From positions 1 through 64,000 of the forward strand of contig NZ_JAHZQQ010000003.1 in NCBI RefSeq assembly GCF_019930045.1: a stretch of DNA of 64,000 nucleotides, written 5' to 3'. Position numbers and translations under genes: made by a program. This stretch comes from Streptococcus australis (GTDB lineage: Bacteria > Bacillota > Bacilli > Lactobacillales > Streptococcaceae). Shown here piece after piece: positions 27,684-36,685 of the stretch (position 1 is its first letter; the number at the start of each line of letters is the position of its first letter). The notes under the pieces were generated by a model that had not been told where the DNA came from, made no database searches, and was given only the letters and a program-made list of their open reading frames with translations.

Positions 27684-27709
27684 AGAGGCGAAGACATATC
27701 TTCGCCTCT
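27684..27709 (+). promoter_or_regulatory. Perfect 11-bp hairpin in the rimP leader
   Basis: AGAGGCGAAGA (27684-27694) and TCTTCGCCTCT (27699-27709) pair fully around a CATA loop, 7 bases before the Shine-Dalgarno stretch. It is not followed by a U tract, so a translational or mRNA-stability role is more likely than termination. Confidence 0.6.
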
Positions 27710-27732
27710 TGTCTGTGAGGAGGTGTTGTCCT

Positions 27733-28203
27733 ATCGCAACAATTGTTGAATTAGTAACAGAAATTCTTCAACCAGCCATCCAAGCTCCATTTGAATTGGT
27801 GGATGTGGAATATGGAAAGATGGGAGGAGATTATGTTCTAAGTATCTTTGTTGATAAGCCAGGTGGTATTACCCTGAATGATACAGCCGATTTAACAGAA
27901 GTGATTAGTCCTCTGTTGGATCAGATTCACCCAGATCCATTCCCAGAACAGTACTTCCTAGAAGTGACGAGTCCTGGTTTGGAGCGTCCCTTAAAAACCA
28001 AAGATGCAGTGGAAAAAGCTCTGGGTCAATATATCCATGTCAGCTTGTACAAGGCAGTTGACAAACAAAAGGTCATTGAAGGAACACTCCTTAAGTTCGA
28101 AGATGATCAATTGACCATGGAATACATGGACAAAACCAGAAAGAAAACCATTGAAATCCCCTATAGTCTTGTCTCAAAAGCAAGACTAGCTGTCAAATTA
28201 TAG
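27733..28203 (+). CDS. rimP: Ribosome maturation factor RimP (start uncertain)
   Basis: Assists 30S subunit assembly. About 156 residues, starting near [12 protein letters not shown] and ending [13 protein letters not shown] as in other streptococci. The start is unusual: AGGAGGTG (27718-27725) is strong, but the codon 7 bases after it is ATC (27733); no in-frame ATG, GTG or TTG lies there. The nearest in-frame GTG (27715) merges with the Shine-Dalgarno sequence and has none of its own. I give the ATC as the provisional start. A sequencing error is possible. Confidence 0.85.
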   Translation: MATIVELVTEILQPAIQAPFELVDVEYGKMGGDYVLSIFVDKPGGITLNDTADLTEVISPLLDQIHPDPFPEQYFLEVTSPGLERPLKTKDAVEKALGQYIHVSLYKAVDKQKVIEGTLLKFEDDQLTMEYMDKTRKKTIEIPYSLVSKARLAVKL

Positions 28204-28248
28204 CAGAAAAGAAAGGAAGGCTCTTAGTAGCCTAAGAGCAAGAAAAGA

Positions 28249-29394
28249 ATGAGTAAAGAAATGCTAGATGCTTTTCGCATCTTGGAAGAAGACAAAGGAA
28301 TCAAAAAAGAAGATATCATTGAAGCAGTCACAGAATCATTGCGTTCGGCTTATCGGAGACGGTATGGTCAAGCAGAGAGTGCTGCTATCGAATTTAATGA
28401 AAAGACTGGTGATTTCCGCGTTTATACCGTTCGTGAAGTAGTGGATGAAGTATTTGATAGCCGCTTAGAAATTAGCTTGAAAGATGCTCTTGCGATTAGC
28501 TCTGCCTATGAATTGGGAGACAAAATCAAATTTGAAGAAGCACCTGCTGAGTTTGGTCGTGTCGCAGCCCAATCTGCCAAACAAACTATCATGGAAAAAA
28601 TGCGCAAGCAAACTCGTGCGATTACCTACAACACTTATAAAGAACATGAAAATGAAATTATGAGTGGAACGGTTGAGCGTTTTGATAATCGCTTTATCTA
28701 TGTAAATTTAGGATCTATCGAAGCTCAATTGTCTAAACAAGACCAAATCCCGGGTGAAGTCTTCCAATCTCATGATCGCATCGAAGTCTTTGTCTACAAA
28801 GTAGAAGACAATCCTCGTGGGGTCAACGTTTTCGTAAGTCGTAGCCATCCAGAAATGATCAAACGTTTGATGGAACAAGAAATTCCTGAAGTCTATGATG
28901 GAACAGTTGAAATCATGAGCGTGGCACGTGAAGCTGGAGACCGGACCAAGGTGGCTGTTCGTAGCCATAATCCAAACGTAGATGCGATTGGAACCATCGT
29001 TGGTCGTGGTGGATCGAACATCAAAAAGATTACTAGCAAGTTCCACCCAGCTCGTTATGATCAGAAATTGGATCGTATGGTCCCAACAGAAGAAAATATT
29101 GATGTCATTGAGTGGGTACCAGATCCAGCAGAATTTATCTACAATGCCATTGCGCCTGCCGAGGTCGATCAAGTCATCTTTGATGAAGAAGACAGCAAGC
29201 ATGCTCTTGTGGTAGTACCAGATAGCAAGCTATCTCTTGCGATCGGTCGTCGTGGTCAAAATGTGCGCTTGGCGGCTCACTTAACTGGCTACCGGATTGA
29301 TATCAAATCAGCTAGTGAGTACGAAGAAATGGAAGCAAGTCAAGAACCTTCTTTTGAAGAAGTAGAAAGTGATTTGAATTCTGTAGACGAATAG
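28249..29394 (+). CDS. nusA: Transcription termination/antitermination factor NusA
   Basis: Binds RNA polymerase and nascent RNA and modulates pausing and termination. 381 residues: an N-terminal polymerase-binding domain (1-125), an S1 domain (about 130-200), two KH domains (GTIVGRGGSNIKK and LAIGRRGQNVRLA) and a short acidic tail. Firmicute NusA lacks the extra C-terminal repeats of E. coli, as here. Second gene of the operon. Confidence 0.97.
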   Translation: MSKEMLDAFRILEEDKGIKKEDIIEAVTESLRSAYRRRYGQAESAAIEFNEKTGDFRVYTVREVVDEVFDSRLEISLKDALAISSAYELGDKIKFEEAPAEFGRVAAQSAKQTIMEKMRKQTRAITYNTYKEHENEIMSGTVERFDNRFIYVNLGSIEAQLSKQDQIPGEVFQSHDRIEVFVYKVEDNPRGVNVFVSRSHPEMIKRLMEQEIPEVYDGTVEIMSVAREAGDRTKVAVRSHNPNVDAIGTIVGRGGSNIKKITSKFHPARYDQKLDRMVPTEENIDVIEWVPDPAEFIYNAIAPAEVDQVIFDEEDSKHALVVVPDSKLSLAIGRRGQNVRLAAHLTGYRIDIKSASEYEEMEASQEPSFEEVESDLNSVDE

Positions 29395-29404
29395 GGAGGG
29401 AATC

Positions 29405-29701
29405 ATGGTAAAGACAAGAAAAATCCCTTTACGCAAGTCTGTCGTTTCAAATGAGGTCATCGATAAACGAGATCTCTTGCGAATCGTAAAAAATAAAGAA
29501 GGTCAAGTTTTTATCGATCCAACTGGGAAAGCAAATGGTCGTGGTGCTTATATCAAACTCGATAACGAGGAAGCACTTCAAGCCAAGAAGAAGAAAGTCT
29601 TGAATCGCAGCTTTAGCATGGAAGTGGATGAAGCTTTCTACGACGAATTGATTGCTTATGTGGATCACAAGGTGAAAAGAAGAGAGTTAGGCCTTGAATA
29701 A
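29405..29701 (+). CDS. rnpM: RnpM (YlxR), RNase P modulator
   Basis: Small basic RNA-binding protein of the YlxR family, recently described in Bacillus as a modulator of RNase P. 98 residues with the family signature RKIPLRK in place of the more usual RTCVGCR, and the segment DPTGKANGRGAYI. GGGAGG precedes ATG 29405. The end overlaps the start of ylxQ. Confidence 0.9.
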   Translation: MVKTRKIPLRKSVVSNEVIDKRDLLRIVKNKEGQVFIDPTGKANGRGAYIKLDNEEALQAKKKKVLNRSFSMEVDEAFYDELIAYVDHKVKRRELGLE

Positions 29702-29993
29702 TCAAAAAGTCAGTAATTTATTGGGATTGGCTCAGCGAGCAGGGAAAATCATCTCTGGAGAAGAGTTGGTCATCAAGTCTGTTCAAGAAGGAAAGGCTCG
29801 TTTGGTCTTTCTAGCAGATGATGCAGCTCCCAATCTTACCAAAAAAATCACAGATAAATGCCACTATTATGGCGTTCCGGTATTAACCGTGTTTTCAACA
29901 CTAGAATTAAGTACTGCCATTGGTCGCTCACGAAAGGTAGCGGCCGTGACAGATGCTGGATTTTCAAAGAAAATGAGGTCTCTTATGGAATAG
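29694..29993 (+). CDS. YlxQ, L7Ae-family ribosomal-like protein
   Basis: L7Ae/L30e/Gadd45 family protein that in relatives binds kink-turn RNA. 99 residues with the motif [16 protein letters not shown]. The start is TTG 29694, overlapping the rnpM stop. It lies between rnpM and infB, the usual firmicute order. Confidence 0.9.
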   Translation: MNNQKVSNLLGLAQRAGKIISGEELVIKSVQEGKARLVFLADDAAPNLTKKITDKCHYYGVPVLTVFSTLELSTAIGRSRKVAAVTDAGFSKKMRSLME

Positions 29994-30009
29994 AAGAGGA
30001 GGACAGCAA

Positions 30010-32730
30010 TTGTCTAAGAGAAGATTGTATGAGATTGCCAAAGAACTAGGCAAGGAAAGTAAAGAAGTCGTCACACGGGCCAAAGAATTAGGGTTGGAGG
30101 TAAAGAGTCACGCTTCTAGTATCGAAGGTGAAGCGGTTGAGCGTTTGGTCAATAGTTTTGCATCAAAGACGCCTCAAACTCCTAAAGTGACGGAAGAAAA
30201 ACAAGTAAAAGTTGCACCGGTTGCAAAAGAACCTGTTGCAAACCAACCAGAAAAGAAAACGGAAACAGCGGCAGCACCTGTTGTGAAGCCGAAGAGTCGT
30301 AATTTCAAGGCGGAACGCGAAGCCCGTGCAAAAGAGCAGGCGGAACGTCGTCAACAACAAGGAAATCGACCTAAGAAACAACAAAACGACCGTCGGGATG
30401 GGGATCGTTTCCAAAATCGTAATGAGCGAAAAAATCAAGGAAATGACCGCCGCAACCAAGGGAATGATCGTCGCCGTGACCAATCTGGTAACGGTCAAGG
30501 ACGTCCAAATCCTGTAAATGGCGCTCCGAAGATTGATTTCAAAGCCCGTGCTGCAGCATTAAAGGCAGAGCAAAATGCGGAATATGCACGTGGTAGTGAA
30601 GAACGCTACAAGCAAAACCAGGCAGCCAAGGTAGAGCAAGAACGTCAACAACGTCGTAAGCGCGAAGAGGCAGTTGCGACTGAAGTTGTCGCTCCACAAC
30701 CAAAGGTAGAAGCAGCGAAGGCAACTCCGGTAGCGGCTCCAAGTCCTGCAGCAGTTGATACACGTCGGAAAAAGCAAGCTAGACCAGACAAAAAACGTGA
30801 AGATTTTGATCGCGAAGAAGATGGTCCAAGAAAACAACAAAAGAATCGAAGTAGTCAAAACCAAGTGAGAAATCAAAGAAATAGTAACTGGAACAACAAA
30901 AAGAATAAAAAAGGAAAGAAAAACCGCAATGAAGCTCCAAAACCAGTAACAGAGCGTAAATTCCATGAGTTGCCAAGTGAACTTGAGTACACAGATGGAA
31001 TGACGGTTGCGGAAATCGCAAAACGGATTAAGCGTGAGCCTGCGGAAATCGTTAAGAAACTCTTCATGATGGGAGTGATGGCGACACAAAACCAATCCTT
31101 GGATGGCGATACCATTGAACTTCTGTTAGTGGATTATGGAATTGAAGCCAAGAAAAAGGTTGAAGTGGACAATGCGGATATCGAACGCTTCTTCGTCGAA
31201 GATGGCTATTTGAATCCAGATGAATTGGTAGAGCGTCCACCAGTTGTCACCATCATGGGACACGTTGACCACGGGAAGACAACCCTTTTGGATACCCTTC
31301 GTAATTCACGTGTAGCAACAGGTGAAGCGGGAGGGATTACCCAGCATATCGGGGCTTATCAAATCGTAGAAAATGGCAAGAAGATTACCTTCTTGGATAC
31401 ACCTGGACACGCGGCCTTTACTTCTATGCGGGCGCGTGGTGCATCTGTTACGGATATTACCATCTTGGTCGTAGCGGCAGATGATGGAGTTATGCCTCAG
31501 ACTATCGAAGCTATTAACCACTCAAAAGCGGCTAATGTTCCAATCATTGTGGCTATTAACAAGATTGATAAACCAGGTGCCAACCCAGAACGTGTCATCG
31601 GTGAATTGGCAGAGCATGGAGTTATGTCAACTGCCTGGGGTGGAGATTCTGAGTTTGTAGAAATCTCTGCCAAGTTCAACCAAAATATCGATGAGCTCTT
31701 GGAAACGGTCCTTCTTGTGGCTGAAATCCAAGAACTTAAAGCAGATCCAACTGTTCGTGCCATTGGTACTGTTATCGAAGCGCGCTTGGATAAAGGAAAA
31801 GGTGCGGTCGCAACCCTTCTGGTTCAACAAGGTACCTTGAACGTTCAAGACCCAATCGTTGTTGGAAATACCTTTGGACGTGTCCGTGCCATGACCAATG
31901 ACCTTGGCCGTCGTGTGAAAGTAGCTGGACCATCTACTCCAGTTTCTATCACTGGTTTGAACGAAGCGCCAATGGCGGGTGACCACTTTGCGGTTTATGA
32001 AGATGAAAAATCTGCGCGTGCAGCCGGTGAAGAACGTGCCAAACGTGCGCTGATGAAACAACGTCAAGCAACCAACCGTGTCAGCCTTGAAAATCTCTTT
32101 GATACCTTGAAGGCTGGAGAAGTGAAATCCGTTAATGTCATCATCAAGGCCGATGTACAAGGTTCGGTTGAAGCCCTTGCTGCTTCCCTTCAAAAGATTG
32201 AAGTGGAAGGTGTGAAAGTGACCATCGTTCACTCAGCAGTTGGTGCCATCAATGAATCAGACGTTACCCTCGCAGAAGCTTCAAACGCCTTCATCATTGG
32301 ATTTAACGTCCGCCCTACGCCTCAAGCGCGTCAGCAAGCAGAAGCTGATGAGGTAGAAATCCGTCTTCACTCAATCATCTACAAAGTGATTGAAGAAATG
32401 GAAGATGCCATGAAGGGAATGTTGGATCCTGAGTTCGAAGAGAAAGTCATCGGGGAAGCAGTCATTCGTGAAACCTTTAAAGTCTCTAAAGTGGGTACTA
32501 TCGGTGGATTTATGGTCCTCAGTGGTAAGGTCACTCGTGACTCCAAAGTTCGTGTCATTCGTGACGGTGTCGTCATTTATGATGGAGCTCTTGCTAGCTT
32601 GAAACATTATAAAGATGATGTCAAAGAAGTGACCAACGGTCGAGAAGGTGGATTGATGATCGAAGGCTACAATGATATCAAGACTGATGATACCATCGAA
32701 GCTTACATCATGGAAGAAATTAAAAAATAA
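30010..32730 (+). CDS. infB: Translation initiation factor IF-2
   Basis: GTPase that brings fMet-tRNA to the 30S subunit. 906 residues: an N-terminal IF2N domain, a long variable basic and Q/N/R-rich region (about 60-310), a second IF2N helix domain, then the G domain with [14 protein letters not shown] and NKID, and the C-terminal tRNA-binding domains. The start is TTG 30010 after GAGGAGGA, giving [14 protein letters not shown] as in the family. Confidence 0.97.
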   Translation: MSKRRLYEIAKELGKESKEVVTRAKELGLEVKSHASSIEGEAVERLVNSFASKTPQTPKVTEEKQVKVAPVAKEPVANQPEKKTETAAAPVVKPKSRNFKAEREARAKEQAERRQQQGNRPKKQQNDRRDGDRFQNRNERKNQGNDRRNQGNDRRRDQSGNGQGRPNPVNGAPKIDFKARAAALKAEQNAEYARGSEERYKQNQAAKVEQERQQRRKREEAVATEVVAPQPKVEAAKATPVAAPSPAAVDTRRKKQARPDKKREDFDREEDGPRKQQKNRSSQNQVRNQRNSNWNNKKNKKGKKNRNEAPKPVTERKFHELPSELEYTDGMTVAEIAKRIKREPAEIVKKLFMMGVMATQNQSLDGDTIELLLVDYGIEAKKKVEVDNADIERFFVEDGYLNPDELVERPPVVTIMGHVDHGKTTLLDTLRNSRVATGEAGGITQHIGAYQIVENGKKITFLDTPGHAAFTSMRARGASVTDITILVVAADDGVMPQTIEAINHSKAANVPIIVAINKIDKPGANPERVIGELAEHGVMSTAWGGDSEFVEISAKFNQNIDELLETVLLVAEIQELKADPTVRAIGTVIEARLDKGKGAVATLLVQQGTLNVQDPIVVGNTFGRVRAMTNDLGRRVKVAGPSTPVSITGLNEAPMAGDHFAVYEDEKSARAAGEERAKRALMKQRQATNRVSLENLFDTLKAGEVKSVNVIIKADVQGSVEALAASLQKIEVEGVKVTIVHSAVGAINESDVTLAEASNAFIIGFNVRPTPQARQQAEADEVEIRLHSIIYKVIEEMEDAMKGMLDPEFEEKVIGEAVIRETFKVSKVGTIGGFMVLSGKVTRDSKVRVIRDGVVIYDGALASLKHYKDDVKEVTNGREGGLMIEGYNDIKTDDTIEAYIMEEIKK

Positions 32731-32736
32731 ACTGTT

Positions 32737-32778
32737 AACTAGGAAGGAAGAGAGGAAATCTCCCATTTCCTAGTTTTT
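32737..32778 (+). terminator. Hairpin between infB and rbfA
   Basis: AACTAGGAA (32737-32745) pairs with TTCCTAGTT (32767-32775), with further inner pairing GAGA/TCTC, followed by TTT. It probably acts as a partial terminator that lowers rbfA expression relative to infB. Confidence 0.65.
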
Positions 32779-32803
32779 AAAGACAGAGCAGAAAGGAGTT
32801 CCT

Positions 32804-33154
32804 ATGGCAAGTCATTTTCGGACAGACCGAGTCGGTATGGAAATCAAGCGGGAAGTTAACGAAATTTTGCAAAAGAAAGTTCGTGATCCGCGTGTCCAAG
32901 GCGTCACCATTACGGATGTTCAAATGCTAGGCGATTTGTCGATGGCCAAGGTTTACTATTCGATTATGAGTAATCTGGCTTCAGATAATCAAAAGGCTCA
33001 GACAGGGCTGGAAAAAGCAACAGGAACCATCAAGCGCGAATTAGGTCGGAATTTAAAATTGTACAAAATTCCAGATTTAACCTTTGTCAAAGATGAATCC
33101 ATTGAATATGGAAACAAGATTGACCAAATGTTACGCGATCTTGATAAAAAATAA
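32804..33154 (+). CDS. rbfA: 30S ribosome-binding factor A
   Basis: Binds immature 30S subunits and is needed for 16S rRNA 5'-end maturation and cold adaptation. 116 residues with the KH-like fold segment [12 protein letters not shown] and basic N-terminus [22 protein letters not shown] supports ATG 32804. Last gene of the rimP-nusA-infB operon. Confidence 0.96.
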   Translation: MASHFRTDRVGMEIKREVNEILQKKVRDPRVQGVTITDVQMLGDLSMAKVYYSIMSNLASDNQKAQTGLEKATGTIKRELGRNLKLYKIPDLTFVKDESIEYGNKIDQMLRDLDKK

Positions 33155-33159
33155 TGAAC

Positions 33160-33194
33160 AAAACGATAGATTCTGTAGAGTCTATCGTTTTTTT
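33160..33194 (+). terminator. Terminator after rbfA
   Basis: AAACGATAGA pairs with TCTATCGTTT around a loop of about 10 bases, then seven or more Ts. Confidence 0.9.
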
Positions 33195-33226
33195 ATGGCA
33201 AAATTCAGAAGAAATTTCAAAAAAAC

Positions 33227-33255
33227 TTGTGCCGAAGGGGTGGATGTTTTAAAAT
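33227..33255 (+). promoter_or_regulatory. Promoter of the Na/Pi cotransporter gene
   Basis: TTGTGC (33227-33232), 17 bases, TAAAAT (33250-33255). Confidence 0.6.
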
Positions 33256-33297
33256 AGAGTGAGTAAACTTTTATCGAATGATGATGGAGGAAAAGGA

Positions 33298-34929
33298 ATG
33301 TCCATTGATTGGCAGAACATTTTATTTAACTTCTTAGGTGGTTTGGGACTATTTTTATATAGTATCAAAACTATGGGTGATGGCTTGCAACAGGCTGCAG
33401 GGGATCGCCTTCGTTACTATATCGACAAATATACCAGTAATCCATTTCTAGGGGTGCTCGTAGGGATTGTCGTGACTGCCCTTATCCAGTCTAGTACCGG
33501 GGTAACTGTTATTACGGTTGGATTAGTAAGTGCCGGTCTATTAACGCTACGCCAAGCAATTGGGATCATCATGGGGGCCAATATCGGGACGACGGTCACT
33601 TCCTTCATCATTGGTTTCAAGTTGGGAACATATGCCTTGCCCATTATGTTTGTCGGTACAGTCTGTCTCTTCTTTACCAAGAATCGGATAGCTAACAATA
33701 TTGGTCGGATCTTGTTTGGGGTTGGGGGAATCTTTTACGCCTTGAACCTCATCAGCGCAGGGATGAGTCCTTTGAAAGACTTGCCAGAGTTCAGCCAATA
33801 TATGGTAACCCTTGGGAAGAATCCAATCCTCGGAGTGCTAGCTGGAGCCATTATCACAGTCTTGATCCAGGCTTCTTCTGCAACGATTGGGATTCTGCAA
33901 GGTCTCTACTCCGGTGGATTTTTAGATCTTAAGGGAGCATTGCCAATTTTATTTGGGGATAACATTGGGACTACCCTCACCGTTATCATTGCTGCCATGG
34001 GAGCCAATGTTTCTGCCAAACGGGTTGCAGCGACCCACGTCTTATTTAATGTCATCGGGACCATTCTGTGTATCATCTTGTTGGGACCATTTACAAGTAT
34101 GGTTGAGTTCTTCCAAGCTCAGTTGCATCTCTCACCTGAGATGACGATTGCCTTTTCACATGGTGCTTTTAATGTGACCAACACCATCGTTCAATTCCCA
34201 TTCATCGGAGCATTGGCTTACTTTGTGACGAAATTGATTCCTGGTGAGGATGAAGTGGTCAAATACGAGCCACTTTACTTGGATGAAAATCTGATTACCC
34301 AAGCTCCTTCGATTGCCTTGGGAAATGCCAAAAAAGAACTCTTGCACTTAGGAGCTTATGCTGAAAAGATTTTTGATTTATCTTATCGCTATATTTTGAA
34401 TCAAGAAGAAAAGCTAGCTGAAAAAGGTCATAAAACAGAAGAAGCGATTAATACCATCGATGATCAGTTGACCAAGTACTTGATCCGCTTGTCCAGTGAA
34501 GCTTTGAGTCCAAAAGAAAGCGAATCCTTGACCAATATTTTGGATTCTTCTCGAGATTTGGAGCGGATTGGAGACCACGCAGAAGCCTTGATCAACTTGA
34601 CGAACTACCTCATTCGGAAGAAAGTTGTCTTTTCTGACAATGCTTTGGCTGAATTAGAAGATATCTACCAACAAACGGCGACGTTTGTTAAAGATGCACT
34701 TCGAAGTGTAGAAGAAGATAGCCAAGAGTTGGCGGCAGAGTTGGAACAGCGCCATCAGGCAATTGAGAAGCTCGAAAAGAAATTGCGGAAGACCCATATT
34801 TCTCGTCTGAACAAGGGCGAGTGTACGCCTCAAGCGGGTGTTAACTTTATTGATATCATCTCTCACTATACACGTGTTGCCGACCATGCCATGAATTTAG
34901 CAGAGAAGGTACAATTGGAGCAAATCTAG
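33298..34929 (+). CDS. Na/Pi cotransporter family protein with PhoU-like domain
   Basis: NptA/PNaS-family sodium-phosphate symporter. 543 residues. Two inverted membrane repeats carry the hallmark QSST-type motifs ALIQSSTGVTVI and VLIQASSATIGI; after about residue 320 comes a soluble helical PhoU-like domain (about 340-540) that may sense phosphate status. ATG 33298 follows GGAGGAAAAGG. The gene stands alone, not next to a pst or pho operon. Phosphate transport has not been shown for this protein. Confidence 0.9.
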   Translation: MSIDWQNILFNFLGGLGLFLYSIKTMGDGLQQAAGDRLRYYIDKYTSNPFLGVLVGIVVTALIQSSTGVTVITVGLVSAGLLTLRQAIGIIMGANIGTTVTSFIIGFKLGTYALPIMFVGTVCLFFTKNRIANNIGRILFGVGGIFYALNLISAGMSPLKDLPEFSQYMVTLGKNPILGVLAGAIITVLIQASSATIGILQGLYSGGFLDLKGALPILFGDNIGTTLTVIIAAMGANVSAKRVAATHVLFNVIGTILCIILLGPFTSMVEFFQAQLHLSPEMTIAFSHGAFNVTNTIVQFPFIGALAYFVTKLIPGEDEVVKYEPLYLDENLITQAPSIALGNAKKELLHLGAYAEKIFDLSYRYILNQEEKLAEKGHKTEEAINTIDDQLTKYLIRLSSEALSPKESESLTNILDSSRDLERIGDHAEALINLTNYLIRKKVVFSDNALAELEDIYQQTATFVKDALRSVEEDSQELAAELEQRHQAIEKLEKKLRKTHISRLNKGECTPQAGVNFIDIISHYTRVADHAMNLAEKVQLEQI

Positions 34930-34988
34930 ACAAAGCAAAAATCCAGTTCTTTAGAGAGGGATTTCAGATTGAATATAAAGTCTTCTTT

Positions 34989-35126
34989 AAAACTTTCCTT
35001 AGGTGAGTACGGACGTCAGCGAACTTCTTCAAAGTTCCATGACTAATTATTGAGCCTAAGGTCTCAATAATTCCGAGTGCCTGAAACAATTGTGTTTCAG
35101 GCACTTTTCTCACAGTGGAAAGTTTT
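34989..35126 (-). ncRNA. Structured intergenic element, copy 1 (four-stem RNA-like)
   Basis: The ends AAAACTTTCC and GGAAAGTTTT (34989-34998, 35117-35126) pair perfectly. Inside are a second helix GTGAG/CTCAC (35003-35007, 35109-35113) and three hairpins: 35015-35043, 35045-35072 and 35077-35104. Read on the minus strand, the order and several loop sequences match the element between glyQ and glyS, including the loop ACCTTAGG. That loop is complementary to CCTAAGG at the base of the outer stem, allowing a pseudoknot. Strand is assigned from this match. Function and family unknown. Confidence 0.6.
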
Positions 35127-35276
35127 TCATCTTCTTAAATAACTAAAAAAGATTATTTTTTGAAAAATTTATCTAGCTATTTTATGAAAAAAGTTTGTCT
35201 ACATTCTAAAATCCAGCTCAAAAAAACTGGATTTTTTATCGTATTTATAGGAAATATTAATATATTTAAATAAAAT
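35127..35276. other. Intergenic region before nagA
   Basis: A/T-rich sequence without a gene I can support. It holds a terminator-like hairpin (35208-35236) and leads into the nagA operator and promoter. With the structured element it makes up the 427-base gap between the transporter gene and nagA. Confidence 0.6.
35208..35236 (+). terminator. Intrinsic terminator upstream of nagA
   Basis: AAAATCCAG (35208-35216) and CTGGATTTT (35227-35235) pair around a 10-base loop and a T run follows. It would stop transcripts coming from the transporter gene or from the element region. Confidence 0.75.
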
Positions 35277-35288
35277 AGGTCTAGACCA
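35277..35288 (+). promoter_or_regulatory. NagR/DasR-type operator of nagA
   Basis: AGGTCTAGACCA is a near-perfect palindrome matching the GntR-family NagR/DasR core TGGTCTAGACCA except for its first base. It lies immediately upstream of the -35 box. In S. mutans NagR represses nag genes and is relieved by glucosamine-6-phosphate. Confidence 0.75.
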
Positions 35289-35317
35289 TTTACAAATGCA
35301 GTACAAAGGATTATAAT
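35289..35317 (+). promoter_or_regulatory. Promoter of nagA
   Basis: TTTACA (35289-35294), 17 bases, TATAAT (35312-35317). Confidence 0.82.
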
Positions 35318-35356
35318 GTGTATGAATATATCGGTAGAAAAAGAAAGGAAATCACC

Positions 35357-36508
35357 ATGACAACTTATATACAAGCAGATCAATTCTTTTATCCCCATGG
35401 CATTCGTAAGGGAGGATATCTAGAAATAGTCGATGGCAAATTTGGGAAACATGTAGATCAGCTACCAGAGGGAACTACTGTTTTGGACTATACAGGCTAT
35501 AGTATTGCTCCTGGTTTGGTCGATACGCACATCCATGGATTTGGTGGAGTTGATGTTATGGACAACAACATCGAGGGAACCCTTCATACTATGAGTGAGG
35601 GGCTCTTGAGCACAGGGGTCACTAGCTTTTTGCCAACAACCTTGACCTCTTCTTATGAGCAATTATTAGCAGTCACTGAAAACATTGGAGCACGATACCA
35701 AGAAGCGTCTGGTGCTAAGATTCGTGGTATTTACTTTGAAGGACCTTACTTTACAGAGAAGTACAAAGGGGCACAAAATCCAGCCTACATGAAAGATCCT
35801 CGAATGGATGAATTCCGTGCATGGCAAAAAGCAGCCAACGGCTTGCTCAATAAAATTGCCCTTGCTCCTGAGCGAGATGGTGTCGAAGACTTTGTCCGCA
35901 CAGTGACAGGAGAAGGGGTAACGGTTGCGCTTGGTCACTCCAATGCAACTTTTGACGAAGCCAAAAAAGCAGTGGATGCTGGGGCTAGTGTCTGGGTGCA
36001 TGCCTATAACGGAATGCGCGGTTTGACGCACCGTGAGTTGGGAATGGTTGGGGCTATGTACCAACTTCCTCATACTTATGCAGAGTTAATCTGTGACGGC
36101 CATCACGTTGATCCAAAAGCCTGCGACATCCTTCTCAAACAAAAAGGAGTGGAAAATATTGCCTTAATCACCGACTGTATGACAGCTGGTGGCTTGGAAG
36201 ATGGCGACTATATGTTGGGTGAATTCCCTGTTGTCGTAGAAAATGGAACAGCCCGTTTGAAATCGACAGGGAATCTGGCTGGTTCGATCTTGAAGCTCAA
36301 AGATGGATTGAAGAATGTTGTTGAGTGGGGTGTTGCCAATCCTCATGAAGCGGTCATGATGGCGAGTCTCAACCCTGCTAAATCTGTCCATATTGATGAT
36401 GTCTGCGGCCAAATCCGTGAGGGTTATGACGCTGACTTTATTGTATTGGATAAAGATTTAGAGTTGGTAGCAACCTTCTTGGATGGCCAAAAACGATTTG
36501 AAGCTTAA
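35357..36508 (+). CDS. nagA: N-acetylglucosamine-6-phosphate deacetylase
   Basis: Converts GlcNAc-6-phosphate to glucosamine-6-phosphate and acetate for use in glycolysis or wall synthesis. 383 residues of the amidohydrolase fold, with DTHIHGFGG, FEGPYF, the metal/substrate region LGHSNATFDEA and the catalytic Asp in ALITDCMTAGG. ATG 35357 is chosen from AAAGGAA upstream and the family length; an in-frame ATG at 35318 would add 13 residues. nagB is not in the window. Confidence 0.95.
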   Translation: MTTYIQADQFFYPHGIRKGGYLEIVDGKFGKHVDQLPEGTTVLDYTGYSIAPGLVDTHIHGFGGVDVMDNNIEGTLHTMSEGLLSTGVTSFLPTTLTSSYEQLLAVTENIGARYQEASGAKIRGIYFEGPYFTEKYKGAQNPAYMKDPRMDEFRAWQKAANGLLNKIALAPERDGVEDFVRTVTGEGVTVALGHSNATFDEAKKAVDAGASVWVHAYNGMRGLTHRELGMVGAMYQLPHTYAELICDGHHVDPKACDILLKQKGVENIALITDCMTAGGLEDGDYMLGEFPVVVENGTARLKSTGNLAGSILKLKDGLKNVVEWGVANPHEAVMMASLNPAKSVHIDDVCGQIREGYDADFIVLDKDLELVATFLDGQKRFEA

Positions 36509-36572
36509 TGGTGAAAAAGAGGTTCAACTACGAATCGCTTGCTTTCGCCAAACTAAAAATTGAATGTATTCC

Positions 36573-36603
36573 ATAAGCTGAGATGAGAGTCTCAGCTTAT
36601 TTG
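36573..36603 (+). terminator. Terminator after nagA
   Basis: ATAAGCTGAGA (36573-36583) pairs with TCTCAGCTTAT (36590-36600) around TGAGAG. The U tract is short, so strength is moderate. Confidence 0.75.
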
Positions 36604-36627
36604 AATAGGATTCCTTGATCTAGCCAT

Positions 36628-36657
36628 TTGTCTCTTTGCTCTGATACATGGTATAAT
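36628..36657 (+). promoter_or_regulatory. Promoter of the small membrane protein-AKR pair
   Basis: TTGTCT (36628-36633), 18 bases, TATAAT (36652-36657) with a TGG extension. Confidence 0.65.
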
Positions 36658-36685
36658 GAAAGTAATTGAATCGCGAGGTAGTTTT

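Noticed and set aside
27616-27732. N-terminal extension of RimP from ATG 27616
   Set aside because: The predicted promoter lies downstream of that ATG and the extra residues do not resemble RimP.
30559-31095. Long minus-strand reading frame opposite infB
   Set aside because: Leu/Phe-rich product made by reading the Lys/Arg/Gln-rich linker of IF-2 backwards; no ribosome-binding site or promoter.
34989-35126. Pneumococcal BOX or RUP repeat
   Set aside because: A short word (ACGTCAGCG) recalls BOX-C, but box A/B modules are absent and the two copies here conserve pairing instead of sequence.
34989-35126. asd RNA motif of lactic acid bacteria
   Set aside because: No asd gene is nearby and I cannot reproduce its consensus from memory; a covariance search would settle it.
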